A DNA stretch of 64,000 nucleotides. Source: Bacteroidota bacterium. GTDB lineage: Bacteria > Bacteroidota > Bacteroidia > Chitinophagales > Saprospiraceae. The position numbers were made by a program, and so were the translations under genes. The stretch's first letter is position 1; each line of letters opens with the position of its first letter. Positions 1-7,226 of this stretch are shown here, piece by piece. The DNA is taken from the NCBI GenBank assembly GCA_029781865.1, contig JAKOVW010000031.1, forward strand, positions 1 to 64,000. Reading direction: 5' to 3'. Below the pieces are notes generated by a model. The model worked only from the letters and a program-made list of their open reading frames with translations. It was not told the DNA's origin and searched no databases.

Positions 1-564
1 GCCGCATTCACCTCCGCAATAGAGCTCCATGTCAAATATCATAGTTTTCCGATCTAAGGAAATGATGGGAATAGAGAATTTAATCAACGAACGTGCTTTA
101 TAGGTTTTTTCAAGCATTTCAAAAAAAGTATACGCGGTGCTATACTTTCTAATGGAATCTATTATCGACGCCCTAATTGTTTTGCTATTTATTTTATTTG
201 GATTTAGAAGACTGTCTTTAAAATTTGCAATTTGATTATACATATGTTCTGTGTCTACCTTACTTATTAGTCTATTTGAATAAAATGATTTAAGTAAACT
301 TCTTGAGATTGAAACAACTCCAATAGGTCTAAGCGGCGGCGGTGGTGCTAATTCACTATTATTATTTATCAATTTGTCATAATCAAATGTATCTTGAATT
401 ACTTTTATTAAATCTAATTCAATTATTCTATCGGTATCGATAATTTGCATTCTTACGAAGTCATCAATTATCTCTTAGTAACTTTCAAATTTGTCTTCAG
501 AGCTTGTGTTACAAGATAAAGAGATTAGATAAAAAATTATTAGAACTATGGTAATATGTTTCAT
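1..564 (-). pseudogene. Interrupted putative lipoprotein gene, runs off the left edge
   Basis: From an ATG at 562-564 the minus strand reads a signal-peptide-like start (MKHITIVLIIFYLISLSC), then meets an in-frame TAA at 475-477 after 29 codons. The same frame then stays open for 158 codons to base 1, with plausible protein sequence including a PPPP run and a C-G-G-E-C-G cluster at the edge. This suggests one lipoprotein gene broken by a nonsense mutation, or a sequencing error. An internal ATG (codon 38 of the full frame) could restart translation without a signal peptide. I do not recognise the family. It is the leftmost cassette of the array; its own attC would lie outside the window. Confidence 0.55.
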
Positions 565-579
565 TGTGATTCAATTAAT

Positions 580-721
580 GGCCTCCAACGGATTGGCATT
601 GACGCTTCACCGCCAAATTGCCACAGCCAAAATTAGGAAATAAGTTTTTCATTTCTTTAAAAAATTAAAAGAGAATGATTTCTAATGAATGGCGGTGTAG
701 AGTCTATGCAGTGTTAGCGCC
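580..721 (-). repeat. attC-like site 1
   Basis: This imperfect palindrome separates the cut-off lipoprotein unit from the LamG unit. The outer tags are GGCCTCCAAC (580-589) and GTTAGCGCC (713-721). Inner arms GACGCTTCACCGCCA and TGGCGGTGTAGAGTC pair with mismatches. The loop holds the shared motifs AGCCAAA and AAAAGAGAATGAT. On the coding (minus) strand it is the attC of the LamG gene. Its left box is CAAC where most other sites have TAAC. Confidence 0.75.
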
Positions 722-812
722 AGTGCTTTTTTTGTGGCATTAGTGTATTGTTCGTGACACTTTAATATTTGGGGTATTTTGTTGACTCTACTATTGGATC
801 AACAATAAGTTT

Positions 813-1775
813 TTAATACTTTTCAATTAATTTATTTTCAGAAATTCCGTTGCCTAAAATGTTAATAATGTAAAACCCATTATGAAATTTACTTAAATCG
901 ATGGTTGGCTTGTCGCAATTAAAACTGTACTTTATTAGCTCAACGCCCAATAGATCATAAACAGAAATGATTATAATATCATTTGAGTTTTTTAGAGACA
1001 CCGTAAAATTGGAATTGCTGGGATTCGGATATATGTTTATCAATGATTTACCTTGAATGTTTTCAGATTCGGTAATTTGGCAGGAGCTTGGCAATTTAAA
1101 AATCTGACTTATTTCATTAGTATTTAGTACACGATTATAAAATCGAATATCATCGATTTTTCCTAAATAATTCTTACCAATACTAATACTGTTATTGGCT
1201 TGGTTTATAACATATTTTCCACTTACATTAGAATCTTGCAAAATAGTATCTTTAAATAAAAACCATTTCTTATTGTTATAAATTGCTATCAAATTGTACC
1301 AATTTGTATCAGGATATTGAAAATTCAGTGTTGTAGACCAAACACCGAGAAGCCCATTTCCGAATACTACCTGGTTGAGATCAAATAAAGCTAAGGTATA
1401 TCCATAATTATTGGTATTATCGGGGTTACCCTTTTGAAATAATTCCTCAAAATCTCCTACATTTGGTGAACCACCCTGATACCATAAACTAATGCTAAAA
1501 GCGCCTTGAGGAGATACATCAAAATCAGAATGATAATTAACATTAATATAAGTCATCTTGTTCCCAGGAAATAGATAAGCACAGTTTTCCATTCCAAAGC
1601 GGTCAGTTGTTAAGGTTGGATTACCAATGATTCTGCCGTTGTGGCTTTGTCCGCTATTATCATTTACATCTCCACTAAACGGATAATACGCCTTCAAACC
1701 ATTTGTCAATTGTCCGTTGATATTAACTGTTGTGATTAAAGAAAAGAACAGTAACTCAAGAAAATGCTTTTTCAT
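813..1775 (-). CDS. Secreted LamG-like (concanavalin A-fold) protein with T9SS sorting domain
   Basis: The product is 320 residues. A signal peptide (about 1-21) is followed by a LamG/laminin-G-like jelly-roll domain (about 25-225). That domain opens with the typical GLKAYYPFSGDVNDNSG start and ends with KIDDIRFYNRVLNTNEI. The C-terminal stretch from about 245 (INIYPNPSNSNF...) is a type A T9SS sorting domain, so the protein should be exported across the outer membrane by the type IX system and either anchored or released. The ligand is unknown; LamG folds often bind sugars or proteins. It is the only gene of its cassette, bounded by tags GTTAGCGCC at 713 and GGCGCTAAC at 1818. It is long for a cassette gene. 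Confidence 0.8.
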   Translation of the reverse strand: MKKHFLELLFFSLITTVNINGQLTNGLKAYYPFSGDVNDNSGQSHNGRIIGNPTLTTDRFGMENCAYLFPGNKMTYINVNYHSDFDVSPQGAFSISLWYQGGSPNVGDFEELFQKGNPDNTNNYGYTLALFDLNQVVFGNGLLGVWSTTLNFQYPDTNWYNLIAIYNNKKWFLFKDTILQDSNVSGKYVINQANNSISIGKNYLGKIDDIRFYNRVLNTNEISQIFKLPSSCQITESENIQGKSLINIYPNPSNSNFTVSLKNSNDIIIISVYDLLGVELIKYSFNCDKPTIDLSKFHNGFYIINILGNGISENKLIEKY

Positions 1776-1817
1776 GTTGAATTATTTTATTATTTATTTC
1801 AAATAATGCTTGGCATT

Positions 1818-1958
1818 GGCGCTAACGGTTTTGGTATACACGCAGTCCCGCTAACCGGAGGAAGCCAAAGATAAGAAAATTGGTTTTACTTTAAAAGCCG
1901 AAAGTGAAAGTGTAAATTTTAATGCGGGAATGAGTGTATACCATGTTATGAGAGGGCC
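1818..1958 (-). repeat. attC-like site 2
   Basis: The outer tags are GGCGCTAAC (1818-1826) and GTTATGAGAGGGCC (1945-1958). The arms GGTATACACGCAGTCCCGC and GCGGGAATGAGTGTATACC pair with two mismatches. The spacers between the outer box and the arm are unequal, about 6 nt on the left and 2 nt on the right, giving the asymmetry expected of attC. The loop carries GAAGCCAAAGATAA. It is the attC of the RelE-like toxin-antitoxin cassette. Confidence 0.8.
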
Positions 1959-1959
1959 C

Positions 1960-2217
1960 TTATTTGTATGCATCCTTTCGGTTCCGTATAATTAAGACAT
2001 TAATTGTCTTTTTGATATCGTCAATGGAATATATAATTCTAAAATTTCCATTTCTAATACGGAAGAAATTCTCAGGGCCTTTCAATTTTTTATATCCTTT
2101 GGGTCTTGGATTAATTTGAAGCGAATCTATCGATGTAGCAATTTTTTGGATCTCCGATTTTTGAAGTTTAAATAATTCCCTTTCGGCTGAGCTAGCAAGA
2201 ATTATTTTATAGTTCAT
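1960..2217 (-). CDS. Type II toxin of the RelE/ParE family
   Basis: This 85-residue protein has the RelE/ParE fold signature: an N-terminal helix pair (ERELFKLQKSEIQKI), then PRPKGYKKLKG, then FRIRNGNFRIIYSIDD and a C-terminal basic strand ending in RNRKDAYK. Arg residues in the FRIR.G.FRIIY strand and the terminal R-x-D-AYK match the ribosome-dependent mRNA interferase (RelE) side of the family, which cleaves mRNA on the ribosome. It starts inside the end of the antitoxin gene with a 4-base ATGA overlap, so the two are translationally coupled. Its stop lies 2 bp from the tag of attC-like site 2. Toxin-antitoxin cassettes are common in large integrons, where they are thought to stabilise the array. 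Confidence 0.85.
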   Translation of the reverse strand: MNYKIILASSAERELFKLQKSEIQKIATSIDSLQINPRPKGYKKLKGPENFFRIRNGNFRIIYSIDDIKKTINVLIIRNRKDAYK

Positions 2218-2399
2218 ATCAATTTCTTCTTTTTCAGATCAGCTTTTACTTTTAGCCAATCTTTGGATGGTTCCATCTTTCTTTTTGAGGCAATAGAGTA
2301 GTCACAAAAATCCTCCCATAGCTTCTTGTTCTTTTTCAGATCAATTTGAACAGCAACTTTTTCATTGCTTTCATCAGTTAAATATGACACTCCTTTCAT
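2214..2399 (-). CDS. Antitoxin partner of the RelE-like toxin
   Basis: A 61-residue protein lies directly upstream of the toxin and overlaps it by four bases. It begins MKGVSYLTDESNEKVAVQIDL and ends in a lysine-rich helix (VKADLKKKKLI). The first part looks like the short beta-strand segment of Phd/RelB-type antitoxins, and the helical tail would wrap the toxin. An upstream ATG at 2417 would add six residues, but it overlaps a TAnnTTTG box (2417-2424), so I prefer 2399. Function is assigned mainly from position and size; the antitoxin family is not clear. Confidence 0.7.
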   Translation of the reverse strand: MKGVSYLTDESNEKVAVQIDLKKNKKLWEDFCDYSIASKRKMEPSKDWLKVKADLKKKKLI

Positions 2400-2416
2400 A
2401 TGGCCAAAATTATCCA

Positions 2417-2424
2417 CAAAAATA
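2417..2424 (-). promoter_or_regulatory. Putative -7 box of the toxin-antitoxin cassette
   Basis: The minus strand reads TATTTTTG, a match to the Bacteroidota -7 element TAnnTTTG, 18 bases before the preferred antitoxin start. No good -33 TTTG was found at the usual distance. It would give the cassette its own promoter, as toxin-antitoxin cassettes need. Confidence 0.4.
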
Positions 2425-2479
2425 ATGATTCTTGAGTAATATTCATAAATGATTGGTTTCTTATGAATAGGTCATGCTT

Positions 2480-2624
2480 GGGCTCTCTCATAACGGTTTT
2501 GGTATACACGCAGTCCCGCCAACCGTAGGAAGCCAAAGATAATGAATTAGGTTTTACATTAAAAGCCAAAAGTAAAAGACTAAATTTTTCAGGCGGGACT
2601 GAGTGTATACCATGTTAGTGGCGG
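2480..2624 (-). repeat. attC-like site 3
   Basis: The tags are GGGCTCTCTCATAAC (2480-2494), matching the RelE cassette's other end, and GTTAGTGGCGG (2614-2624), matching the next unit. The arms GGTATACACGCAGTCCCGCC and GGCGGGACTGAGTGTATACC pair almost fully. The loop shares GAAGCCAAAGATAA and AAAAGCCAAAAGTAAAAG with site 2. It is the attC of the 2625-3386 lipoprotein cassette. Confidence 0.8.
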
Positions 2625-3386
2625 TTATTGTTCTATCCTCCATAAGACACCATTAGTATCAACAAAAGCCACTAAGCCCTTATGTATATTATAATAATAT
2701 TTGTACGTTGGTTGACCGATGGTTGTTACATCATTACTTATAACATCATTAAATTTTATATTTAATAATTCTACGGTTGGGTAAAATTCCTGATTATATT
2801 CAAACTCATAACTTAATGTCCTTTTGTTTATCACAGAATTAAAGTCTATCGAAGCTCCATTTTTAGTTTGAAATGTATATATGGTAAGAAAGTCGCCTGC
2901 ACGGCCTATTTTCGGATTAATTACATCAGGTTTAGTCATAATTTGTATTACAATTTTATGATTTGAGTCCATTAACTCCATGGATAAAGTAATCTCTTCT
3001 GTGTTTATACAATATCCAATATCTTTATTGTCATTCATTTGACATTTTGTAAAAGTATTGAATACAGCAGTTCTTTTTAAATAAGATTTTTCAGAGATAA
3101 AATACGAATGTATTTCGCCCTGGCCATTTATGTAATTAATGATCGTTCCAGAATCTTGACAATATTGAGGAATAAACAATTTACTACTATCCAATATTGT
3201 ATAATTTCCGAATGAATCTATTCTGCAGAGCCAATTACCAGGTGGAGTAGGATCGTCTGAACAAACCAAAATAGTGTAATTCCAATTGATGTCACCAACA
3301 CAATTTGTTTCAGGTCCGCTCTGGATATTCTCTTTTGTACATGAAATGAATGTTAAAAGACAAAGTAATTGGAAGAAATATTTCAT
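2625..3386 (-). CDS. Putative lipoprotein of unknown function (cassette gene)
   Basis: The 253-residue product has a lipoprotein signal peptide ending in LTFISC (Cys about 16), so it is probably lipid-anchored. The mature part is mostly predicted beta strand with several cysteines (near residues 29, 42, 54, 77, 115 and 125) that could form disulfides. The C-terminal part (YKYYYNIHKGLVAFVDTNGV) reads like the closing strands seen in many small Bacteroidota lipoproteins. I recognise no family. It is the only gene in its cassette; the stop directly follows the tag of site 3. Confidence 0.65.
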   Translation of the reverse strand: MKYFFQLLCLLTFISCTKENIQSGPETNCVGDINWNYTILVCSDDPTPPGNWLCRIDSFGNYTILDSSKLFIPQYCQDSGTIINYINGQGEIHSYFISEKSYLKRTAVFNTFTKCQMNDNKDIGYCINTEEITLSMELMDSNHKIVIQIMTKPDVINPKIGRAGDFLTIYTFQTKNGASIDFNSVINKRTLSYEFEYNQEFYPTVELLNIKFNDVISNDVTTIGQPTYKYYYNIHKGLVAFVDTNGVLWRIEQ

Positions 3387-3402
3387 AATTTATATTTTAA
3401 AT

Positions 3403-3539
3403 CGCCACTAACGTTTTGCAGCTACAAGAAGTTGGCGATTTTCACCACAAATGTTGATGCGGAGAACCAAATTTTGATTAACCACAAATGTCTCTGCGGA
3501 GCACTGAACCGCTAATTTCTTGTAGGTGCTGTTAGTGGC
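3403..3539 (-). repeat. attC-like site 4, divergent family
   Basis: The tags are CGCCACTAAC (3403-3412) and GTTAGTGGC (3531-3539). The stem differs from the other sites: TACAAGAAGTTGGCG on the left pairs with CGCTAATTTCTTGTA on the right. The loop carries an inner repeated pair (ACCACAAATGTTGATGCGGAG and ACCACAAATGTCTCTGCGGAG, each cut here by a base or two of difference). It lacks the AGCCAAA motif. It is the attC of the 3532-4377 lipoprotein cassette, whose stop codon it supplies. Confidence 0.7.
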
Positions 3540-4377
3540 TGGGCTTCTTTGTTTCATCAATTGTCAAGCTGTTATAAAATGTTTCAAAGTCTTTGTCAGC
3601 ACAATAATTGTTTATGATTTCAAACAAAGTCGAATACTTTTTCAAATAAATCATTTGTCTATATGGGTCGTTTCTATTGTCGCTTTGAAGTGTCACCCGA
3701 AATGCTTTGGAGTTATTGATACTAATTGTGTCTCGTAGTTCGGTTACTCGCCCTTTAAATATTGATTTTTCTGAGGAAACAAAATGTTCAATTGGATAGT
3801 CGCTTGTGTCTTTCATCCAAATGCACCATTTCATTGAATTTGTTATGTCATTTTCAGGGTTTTCGATTTTGTCTCCGATGCACTTTCCGTTTTGAATATT
3901 TTCTGCAACTAAATTGTCGGGGTACTTGAAAGTCATAACAAAACCAACATTTACTGTGTCTCGATATGTCACCCAACTAACACCAGTCAAAAAATCAAGT
4001 TCTCCTTTTTCTACTATCTTCGAGTATTGTTGTGCTTTTCCGTCATTGTCGGTAAACCCAATTACAACAAAGGTTTGGTTGTATAAAAGTCGAAAGTTAT
4101 TTTGTGTCACTGCAACTTTGGCAATGTAAGATGCTGGTGTGCTTTTCCAATTGTCAAGATTTTTGTTAGCCCAGTCGATTAATTTTTTAAACTTTTCAGA
4201 ATTAGGTTCAATTTTTCTTGTTTCACTTTTCGTCAGTCCAGTTTGGTCGTTGGTTTTGTTAATTGTTAAAGTCAAGGTCGAATTGAGGTCAATATATTTT
4301 TCAATGCTTATTTCTGTCGAACAACTTGAAATTGTCAGAAGAGTAATAATAGTTAAAATGATATTCGTTCGTTTCAT
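3532..4377 (-). CDS. Putative lipoprotein of unknown function (cassette gene)
   Basis: A 281-residue product starts at MKRTNIILTIITLLTISSCS, a clear lipoprotein signal with lipobox TISSC. An in-frame ATG at 4419 would add 14 residues read from inside attC-like site 5, so it is rejected. The mature protein is mixed alpha/beta with no motif I recognise. The central part (FVMTFKYPDN...) and the C-terminal part (RVTLQSDNRNDPYRQMIYLKKY) might face the periplasm. The TAA stop at 3532-3534 lies inside the R'' box (TAAC) of attC-like site 4, so the recombination site completes the reading frame. Confidence 0.65.
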   Translation of the reverse strand: MKRTNIILTIITLLTISSCSTEISIEKYIDLNSTLTLTINKTNDQTGLTKSETRKIEPNSEKFKKLIDWANKNLDNWKSTPASYIAKVAVTQNNFRLLYNQTFVVIGFTDNDGKAQQYSKIVEKGELDFLTGVSWVTYRDTVNVGFVMTFKYPDNLVAENIQNGKCIGDKIENPENDITNSMKWCIWMKDTSDYPIEHFVSSEKSIFKGRVTELRDTISINNSKAFRVTLQSDNRNDPYRQMIYLKKYSTLFEIINNYCADKDFETFYNSLTIDETKKPSH

Positions 4378-4395
4378 TGTTGTCGTCTTAGCCTT

Positions 4396-4539
4396 GCCAC
4401 TAACGGTTCTGGTATACACGCATTCCCGCCATATGCCCGGAAGCCAAAAATAATGCTTTAAATTTTATTAAACGAAAAAAATCAAAAAAGGATGATTAAT
4501 GTCTCCTGGCGGGAATGAGTGTATACCATGTTATGCGCC
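4396..4539 (-). repeat. attC-like site 5
   Basis: The tags are GCCACTAAC (4396-4404) and GTTATGCGCC (4530-4539). The arms TGGTATACACGCATTCCCGCC and GGCGGGAATGAGTGTATACCA pair nearly perfectly, with unequal spacers to the outer boxes. The loop has GGAAGCCAAAAATAA. It is the attC of the 4531-4869 membrane protein cassette and provides that gene's stop codon. Confidence 0.8.
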
Positions 4540-4869
4540 GTATTTCCTTTTGTGTTTTTTAATAGAATATGCGATTGTCAGTATCGATGTTAATATTAAT
4601 GAAGGAATAATCAACAGATAACATGACATCGCGGCTCCATACGATGTAGCGATAATAATAAAACATTCAGGTCTTAATTTACCAACAATTGCAGCCATTA
4701 ACGCAAAATAAACGCAAATTCCAAAAAGAGTTATTAGAATTAATACTATGTAACTTAATGCTGATTTTAAATAAATTCTTAATTGTCGGAATGAAATATA
4801 CCAAATGAATCCGAATGGTACTAGCAAAAGTAAAAATGTTATGATATATTCAATATTGTAAAATTTCAT
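4531..4869 (-). CDS. Small membrane protein of unknown function (cassette gene)
   Basis: The 112-residue product has three or four hydrophobic segments (about 7-26, 36-60, 72-100) and a basic C-terminal tail (KKHKRKYGA), consistent with an inner-membrane protein with the tail inside. No family was recognised. As in the neighbouring cassette, the stop codon (TAA, 4531-4533) lies in the R'' box of its attC-like site, so its last two residues, GA, are encoded by the site's GGC GCA. Confidence 0.6.
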   Translation of the reverse strand: MKFYNIEYIITFLLLLVPFGFIWYISFRQLRIYLKSALSYIVLILITLFGICVYFALMAAIVGKLRPECFIIIATSYGAAMSCYLLIIPSLILTSILTIAYSIKKHKRKYGA

Positions 4870-4919
4870 TAGTCTTATTAGTTAATACTGGATATATAAT
4901 TGCAACTCAAATAATAAAT

Positions 4920-5021
4920 GGCGCATAACGGATTGGGCTTGACGCAGTGCCGCCCAAAACGCAAGCATGAAGCAAATATAATCATTCTGGGCGGCATTGT
5001 GTCAAGCGGGTGTTATGCGCA
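4920..5021 (-). repeat. attC-like site 6, short form
   Basis: At 102 bp this is the shortest site. The tags are GGCGCATAAC (4920-4929) and GTTATGCGCA (5012-5021). The arms GCTTGACGCAGTGCCGCCCA and TGGGCGGCATTGTGTCAAGC pair with few mismatches. The loop is only about 35 nt and lacks AGCCAAA. It is the attC of the 5053-5313 cassette. Confidence 0.75.
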
Positions 5022-5052
5022 TGTTTTTGCATTAGAATTGATTCTTTATTTA

Positions 5053-5313
5053 TCAGCTATTAAATGTATCCTTCAGTTTCATCATTCCAATTGAAAGTAT
5101 AATCGCGATAAAAAAATCCACCAAAAAACCTAAAAGATGAAAACCCGTTAATTTATAGCACTCCAAGTCTTTACAATAGCTAAATGTATAAAATTGAAAT
5201 GGATAGCCATATTGGTCGAAGCCATCTATTTCAGCTTGTTCAATTTTTGTTAATAGTGTGATTGTAATAAAGATAATAATTGATAAAAGAAATATTTGAT
5301 TATTATACTTCAT
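5053..5313 (-). CDS. Small two-helix membrane protein (cassette gene)
   Basis: An 86-residue product starts at MKYNNQIFLL. An upstream in-frame ATG at 5358 reads through attC-like site 7 and is unlikely to be used. Two hydrophobic helices (about 6-24 and 58-78) flank an acidic and aromatic middle part (DGFDQYGYPFQFYTFSYCKD) with two cysteines that could sit in the periplasm. The tail (MMKLKDTFNS) would be cytoplasmic. The function is unknown. Confidence 0.55.
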   Translation of the reverse strand: MKYNNQIFLLSIIIFITITLLTKIEQAEIDGFDQYGYPFQFYTFSYCKDLECYKLTGFHLLGFLVDFFIAIILSIGMMKLKDTFNS

Positions 5314-5318
5314 AAGAT

Positions 5319-5463
5319 TGCGCATAACGGTCTTGGCATACACGCAGTCCCGCCACATGGCCGGAAGCCAAAAATAAAGATTTAATTTTTATTAAACGAT
5401 ATAAATCAAAAGAGAGTGATTAAGGTCTATTGGCGGGAATGTGTGTATGTCATGTTATGGGCG
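5319..5463 (-). repeat. attC-like site 7
   Basis: The tags are TGCGCATAAC (5319-5328) and GTTATGGGCG (5454-5463). The arms GGCATACACGCAGTCCCGCCA and TGGCGGGAATGTGTGTATGTC pair with several mismatches. The loop carries GGAAGCCAAAAATAA and ATCAAAAGAGAGTGATT, close to site 5. It is the attC of the 5471-5884 cassette. Confidence 0.8.
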
Positions 5464-5470
5464 GTTTTTC

Positions 5471-5884
5471 TTAGAAGTTTAGATCTTCATAAAAGGTCAA
5501 TGGTTTTAAAAAAGGGACACTAGTTAAGTGTGGATTTGTGTAGAAATAATTTTCAATGTAAATACATTTGTTTTTAAATTGAAATACCAGATACTTTGGA
5601 TTTGCATTTGCGATTTCAATTTCTTCATCTTCCTTTGTAAAGCCTCCTAAGTTGACTGACATACATGGAATTTTCCAATTAACTTTAACTGAAAACTCAC
5701 CTTTATTATTGGTTCTAATTTTATTCTTAAATTGACCATATTCCAGTTCAATTACTTTATTACGTATAGGCATTGATTTATTAAAGTAAGCTATACCTTT
5801 TAGATAATATACGCCACTTAATTCTTTGTATTCGGCTATATTGTAAGATCCTAAGAGTAATATTATTGATATAAGAATTTTCAT
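5471..5884 (-). CDS. Exported protein of unknown function (cassette gene)
   Basis: A 137-residue product starts at MKILISIILLLGS. The in-frame upstream ATG at 5944 would be read from attC-like site 8 and is rejected. A signal peptide or N-terminal membrane anchor is followed by a beta-rich segment (VIELEYGQFKNKIRTNNKGEF). That segment resembles the turn of carboxypeptidase-regulatory-like folds, where a 'T.. .G.F.V' stretch is typical; this likeness is weak. Two cysteines (in IPCMS and NKCIY) could pair. It is the sole gene of its cassette. Confidence 0.55.
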   Translation of the reverse strand: MKILISIILLLGSYNIAEYKELSGVYYLKGIAYFNKSMPIRNKVIELEYGQFKNKIRTNNKGEFSVKVNWKIPCMSVNLGGFTKEDEEIEIANANPKYLVFQFKNKCIYIENYFYTNPHLTSVPFLKPLTFYEDLNF

Positions 5885-5901
5885 TTTTAATATGATTAAA
5901 T

Positions 5902-6045
5902 CGCCCATAACGGTCTTGGCATAGACGCTGCACCTCCTAATCATTAGCAGCCAAAACTAAAAAAATATTTTGTTATTTCCGGATAAAATTAAAAGAGAAT
6001 GGATTGAGATGCTGGCGGTGTAGAGTCTATGCCGTGTTAGCAGCC
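5902..6045 (-). repeat. attC-like site 8
   Basis: The tags are CGCCCATAAC (5902-5911) and GTTAGCAGCC (6036-6045). The arms GGCATAGACGCTGCACCTCC and GGCGGTGTAGAGTCTATGCC pair with mismatches. The right arm is nearly identical to that of site 1. The loop contains GCAGCCAAAACTAA and AAATTAAAAGAGAATGG. It is the attC of the SIMPL-domain cassette. Confidence 0.8.
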
Positions 6046-6051
6046 GTTATT

Positions 6052-6774
6052 TTATTCTATTTCCCATGTTATTGTGACCGTATCATTGAAAAGTAATTCT
6101 TTAGGAGAAAACCCAACGATTGAGCCATCAGATGCTCTTGAACCACGTATGTACTCGTTACCTTGTATGCTCCCTTGCAAATACTCATGCATCCCAACAT
6201 AACCGTTATAGTCAATATCCTTTATTCGTTTTAGTTGTATAGAAGCTGAGTTGGAAATTAATTTAGCTTTTTCTTTTGAATCAATAATAGCCAATTTGAT
6301 TATTTCATTTTGCGTAATTAGCCTTAACGAATCAGAAAGTTTAAAATAAAAAACTAATTTAAAATCAGTTTTACTCTTGGAAAATGTATTTATGAATCTC
6401 TTTATTGTCTCACTATTGTTTTTAAATTCCAATTCTATATTTTGATAGGCAATGTATACAGTGTCATAGGATAGACCAATTCGATATTCCGGCTCTAAAT
6501 TGACTCTATAATCTACTGTCTTAATCATATCTTTATTAAAACCAAGTGCATTTAACTGTAGGGATATTTCCTGCGATTTTGTATTTAATCCAGAAATTGC
6601 TAGATCAAAATCCTTATTGCTATTAAAGATTTGGATATTAAGTACCCCAATATTAGGCATAACGGATATCTGTCCTTGACCAACTACGCGAAGTGTAGCA
6701 GGTTGTTTGATGTCTTGAGCGTTAGAAGTAATGAAACTACTCATGACTAGAATAAATGTAGAAGTATATTTCAT
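6052..6774 (-). CDS. SIMPL (DUF541) domain protein, exported
   Basis: The 240-residue product has a signal peptide (about 1-19, cut near SNAQ) followed by a SIMPL/DUF541 domain over nearly the whole mature length. Family marks include the opening ATLRVVGQGQISVMPN strand, the central KTVDYRVNLEPEYR segment, YIAYQNIELEF, and a long helix with KEKAKLISNSASIQL before the final TVTITWEIE strand. Relatives such as E. coli YggE are periplasmic and linked loosely to stress or membrane homeostasis; no biochemical activity is established. It stands alone in its cassette, bounded by GTTAGCAGCC and GGCTGCTAAC. Confidence 0.8.
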   Translation of the reverse strand: MKYTSTFILVMSSFITSNAQDIKQPATLRVVGQGQISVMPNIGVLNIQIFNSNKDFDLAISGLNTKSQEISLQLNALGFNKDMIKTVDYRVNLEPEYRIGLSYDTVYIAYQNIELEFKNNSETIKRFINTFSKSKTDFKLVFYFKLSDSLRLITQNEIIKLAIIDSKEKAKLISNSASIQLKRIKDIDYNGYVGMHEYLQGSIQGNEYIRGSRASDGSIVGFSPKELLFNDTVTITWEIE

Positions 6775-6789
6775 ATAAGTTAATTAAAT

Positions 6790-6930
6790 GGCTGCTAACG
6801 GTTTTGGATAGACGCTGTACCGACAAACCATTGACAGCCAAATTTAAGGAATAAGTTTTGCATTACCGAAAAAACTAAAAGTGAATGAATCAGGACTCCG
6901 GCGGTGTGGTTTCTATGCCATGTTATCAGC
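6790..6930 (-). repeat. attC-like site 9
   Basis: The tags are GGCTGCTAAC (6790-6799) and GTTATCAGC (6922-6930). The arms GGATAGACGCTGTACCG and CGGCGGTGTGGTTTCTATGCC pair less well than in other sites. The loop has ACAGCCAAATTTAA and AAACTAAAAGTGAATGA. It is the attC of the ParE-type toxin-antitoxin cassette. Confidence 0.75.
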
Positions 6931-6938
6931 GGACTTTT

Positions 6939-7226
6939 TTATCTATCGCTCAATAGCATTGCCGAATGTTGAATCCTGGCTATAAAAACTGTTTCTGTGT
7001 TTAATCTATAAACAATCCTATAATTTCCTTCAATTATTTCTCTTAAGTTATCTATTCCGAATTCAGGAACAATTCTGCCAGACTTTGGAAATGTTTCTAA
7101 TTGTCTTATTCTGTTCAAAAGTTTTTCAACAAATCTTCCTGCATAAGAAGTTGAATCTTGTGAAATATATGTGTAAATTAGTTTTAGGTCCTCAAGTGCT
7201 AATTCAGTCCAAACAATTTTTACCAT
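6939..7226 (-). CDS. parE: Type II toxin of the ParE/RelE family
   Basis: The 95-residue protein has the ParE layout: KIVWTELALEDLKLIYTYIS, a helix with SYAGRFVEKLLNRIRQLETFPKSGRIVPEF, then LREIIEGNYRIVYRL and VFIARIQHSAMLL. The P-x-S-GR-x-VPE and R-E-x-x-x-G-N/P-Y-R-I-V-Y patterns are typical of ParE toxins, which poison DNA gyrase, rather than of RelE interferases. The start overlaps the antitoxin stop by seven bases. This is the second toxin-antitoxin unit of the array and sits next to its right edge. Confidence 0.85.
   Translation of the reverse strand: MVKIVWTELALEDLKLIYTYISQDSTSYAGRFVEKLLNRIRQLETFPKSGRIVPEFGIDNLREIIEGNYRIVYRLNTETVFIARIQHSAMLLSDR

Noticed and set aside
3526..4453. Plus-strand reading frames across the lipoprotein cassette
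   Set aside because: They are antisense to a gene with a clear lipoprotein signal and show no signal, family or start-site support.
4419..5944. N-terminal extensions of three cassette genes (ATGs at 4419, 5358 and 5944)
   Set aside because: These extensions read through attC-like sites and precede proper signal peptides or membrane starts, so internal ATGs at 4377, 5313 and 5884 are preferred.
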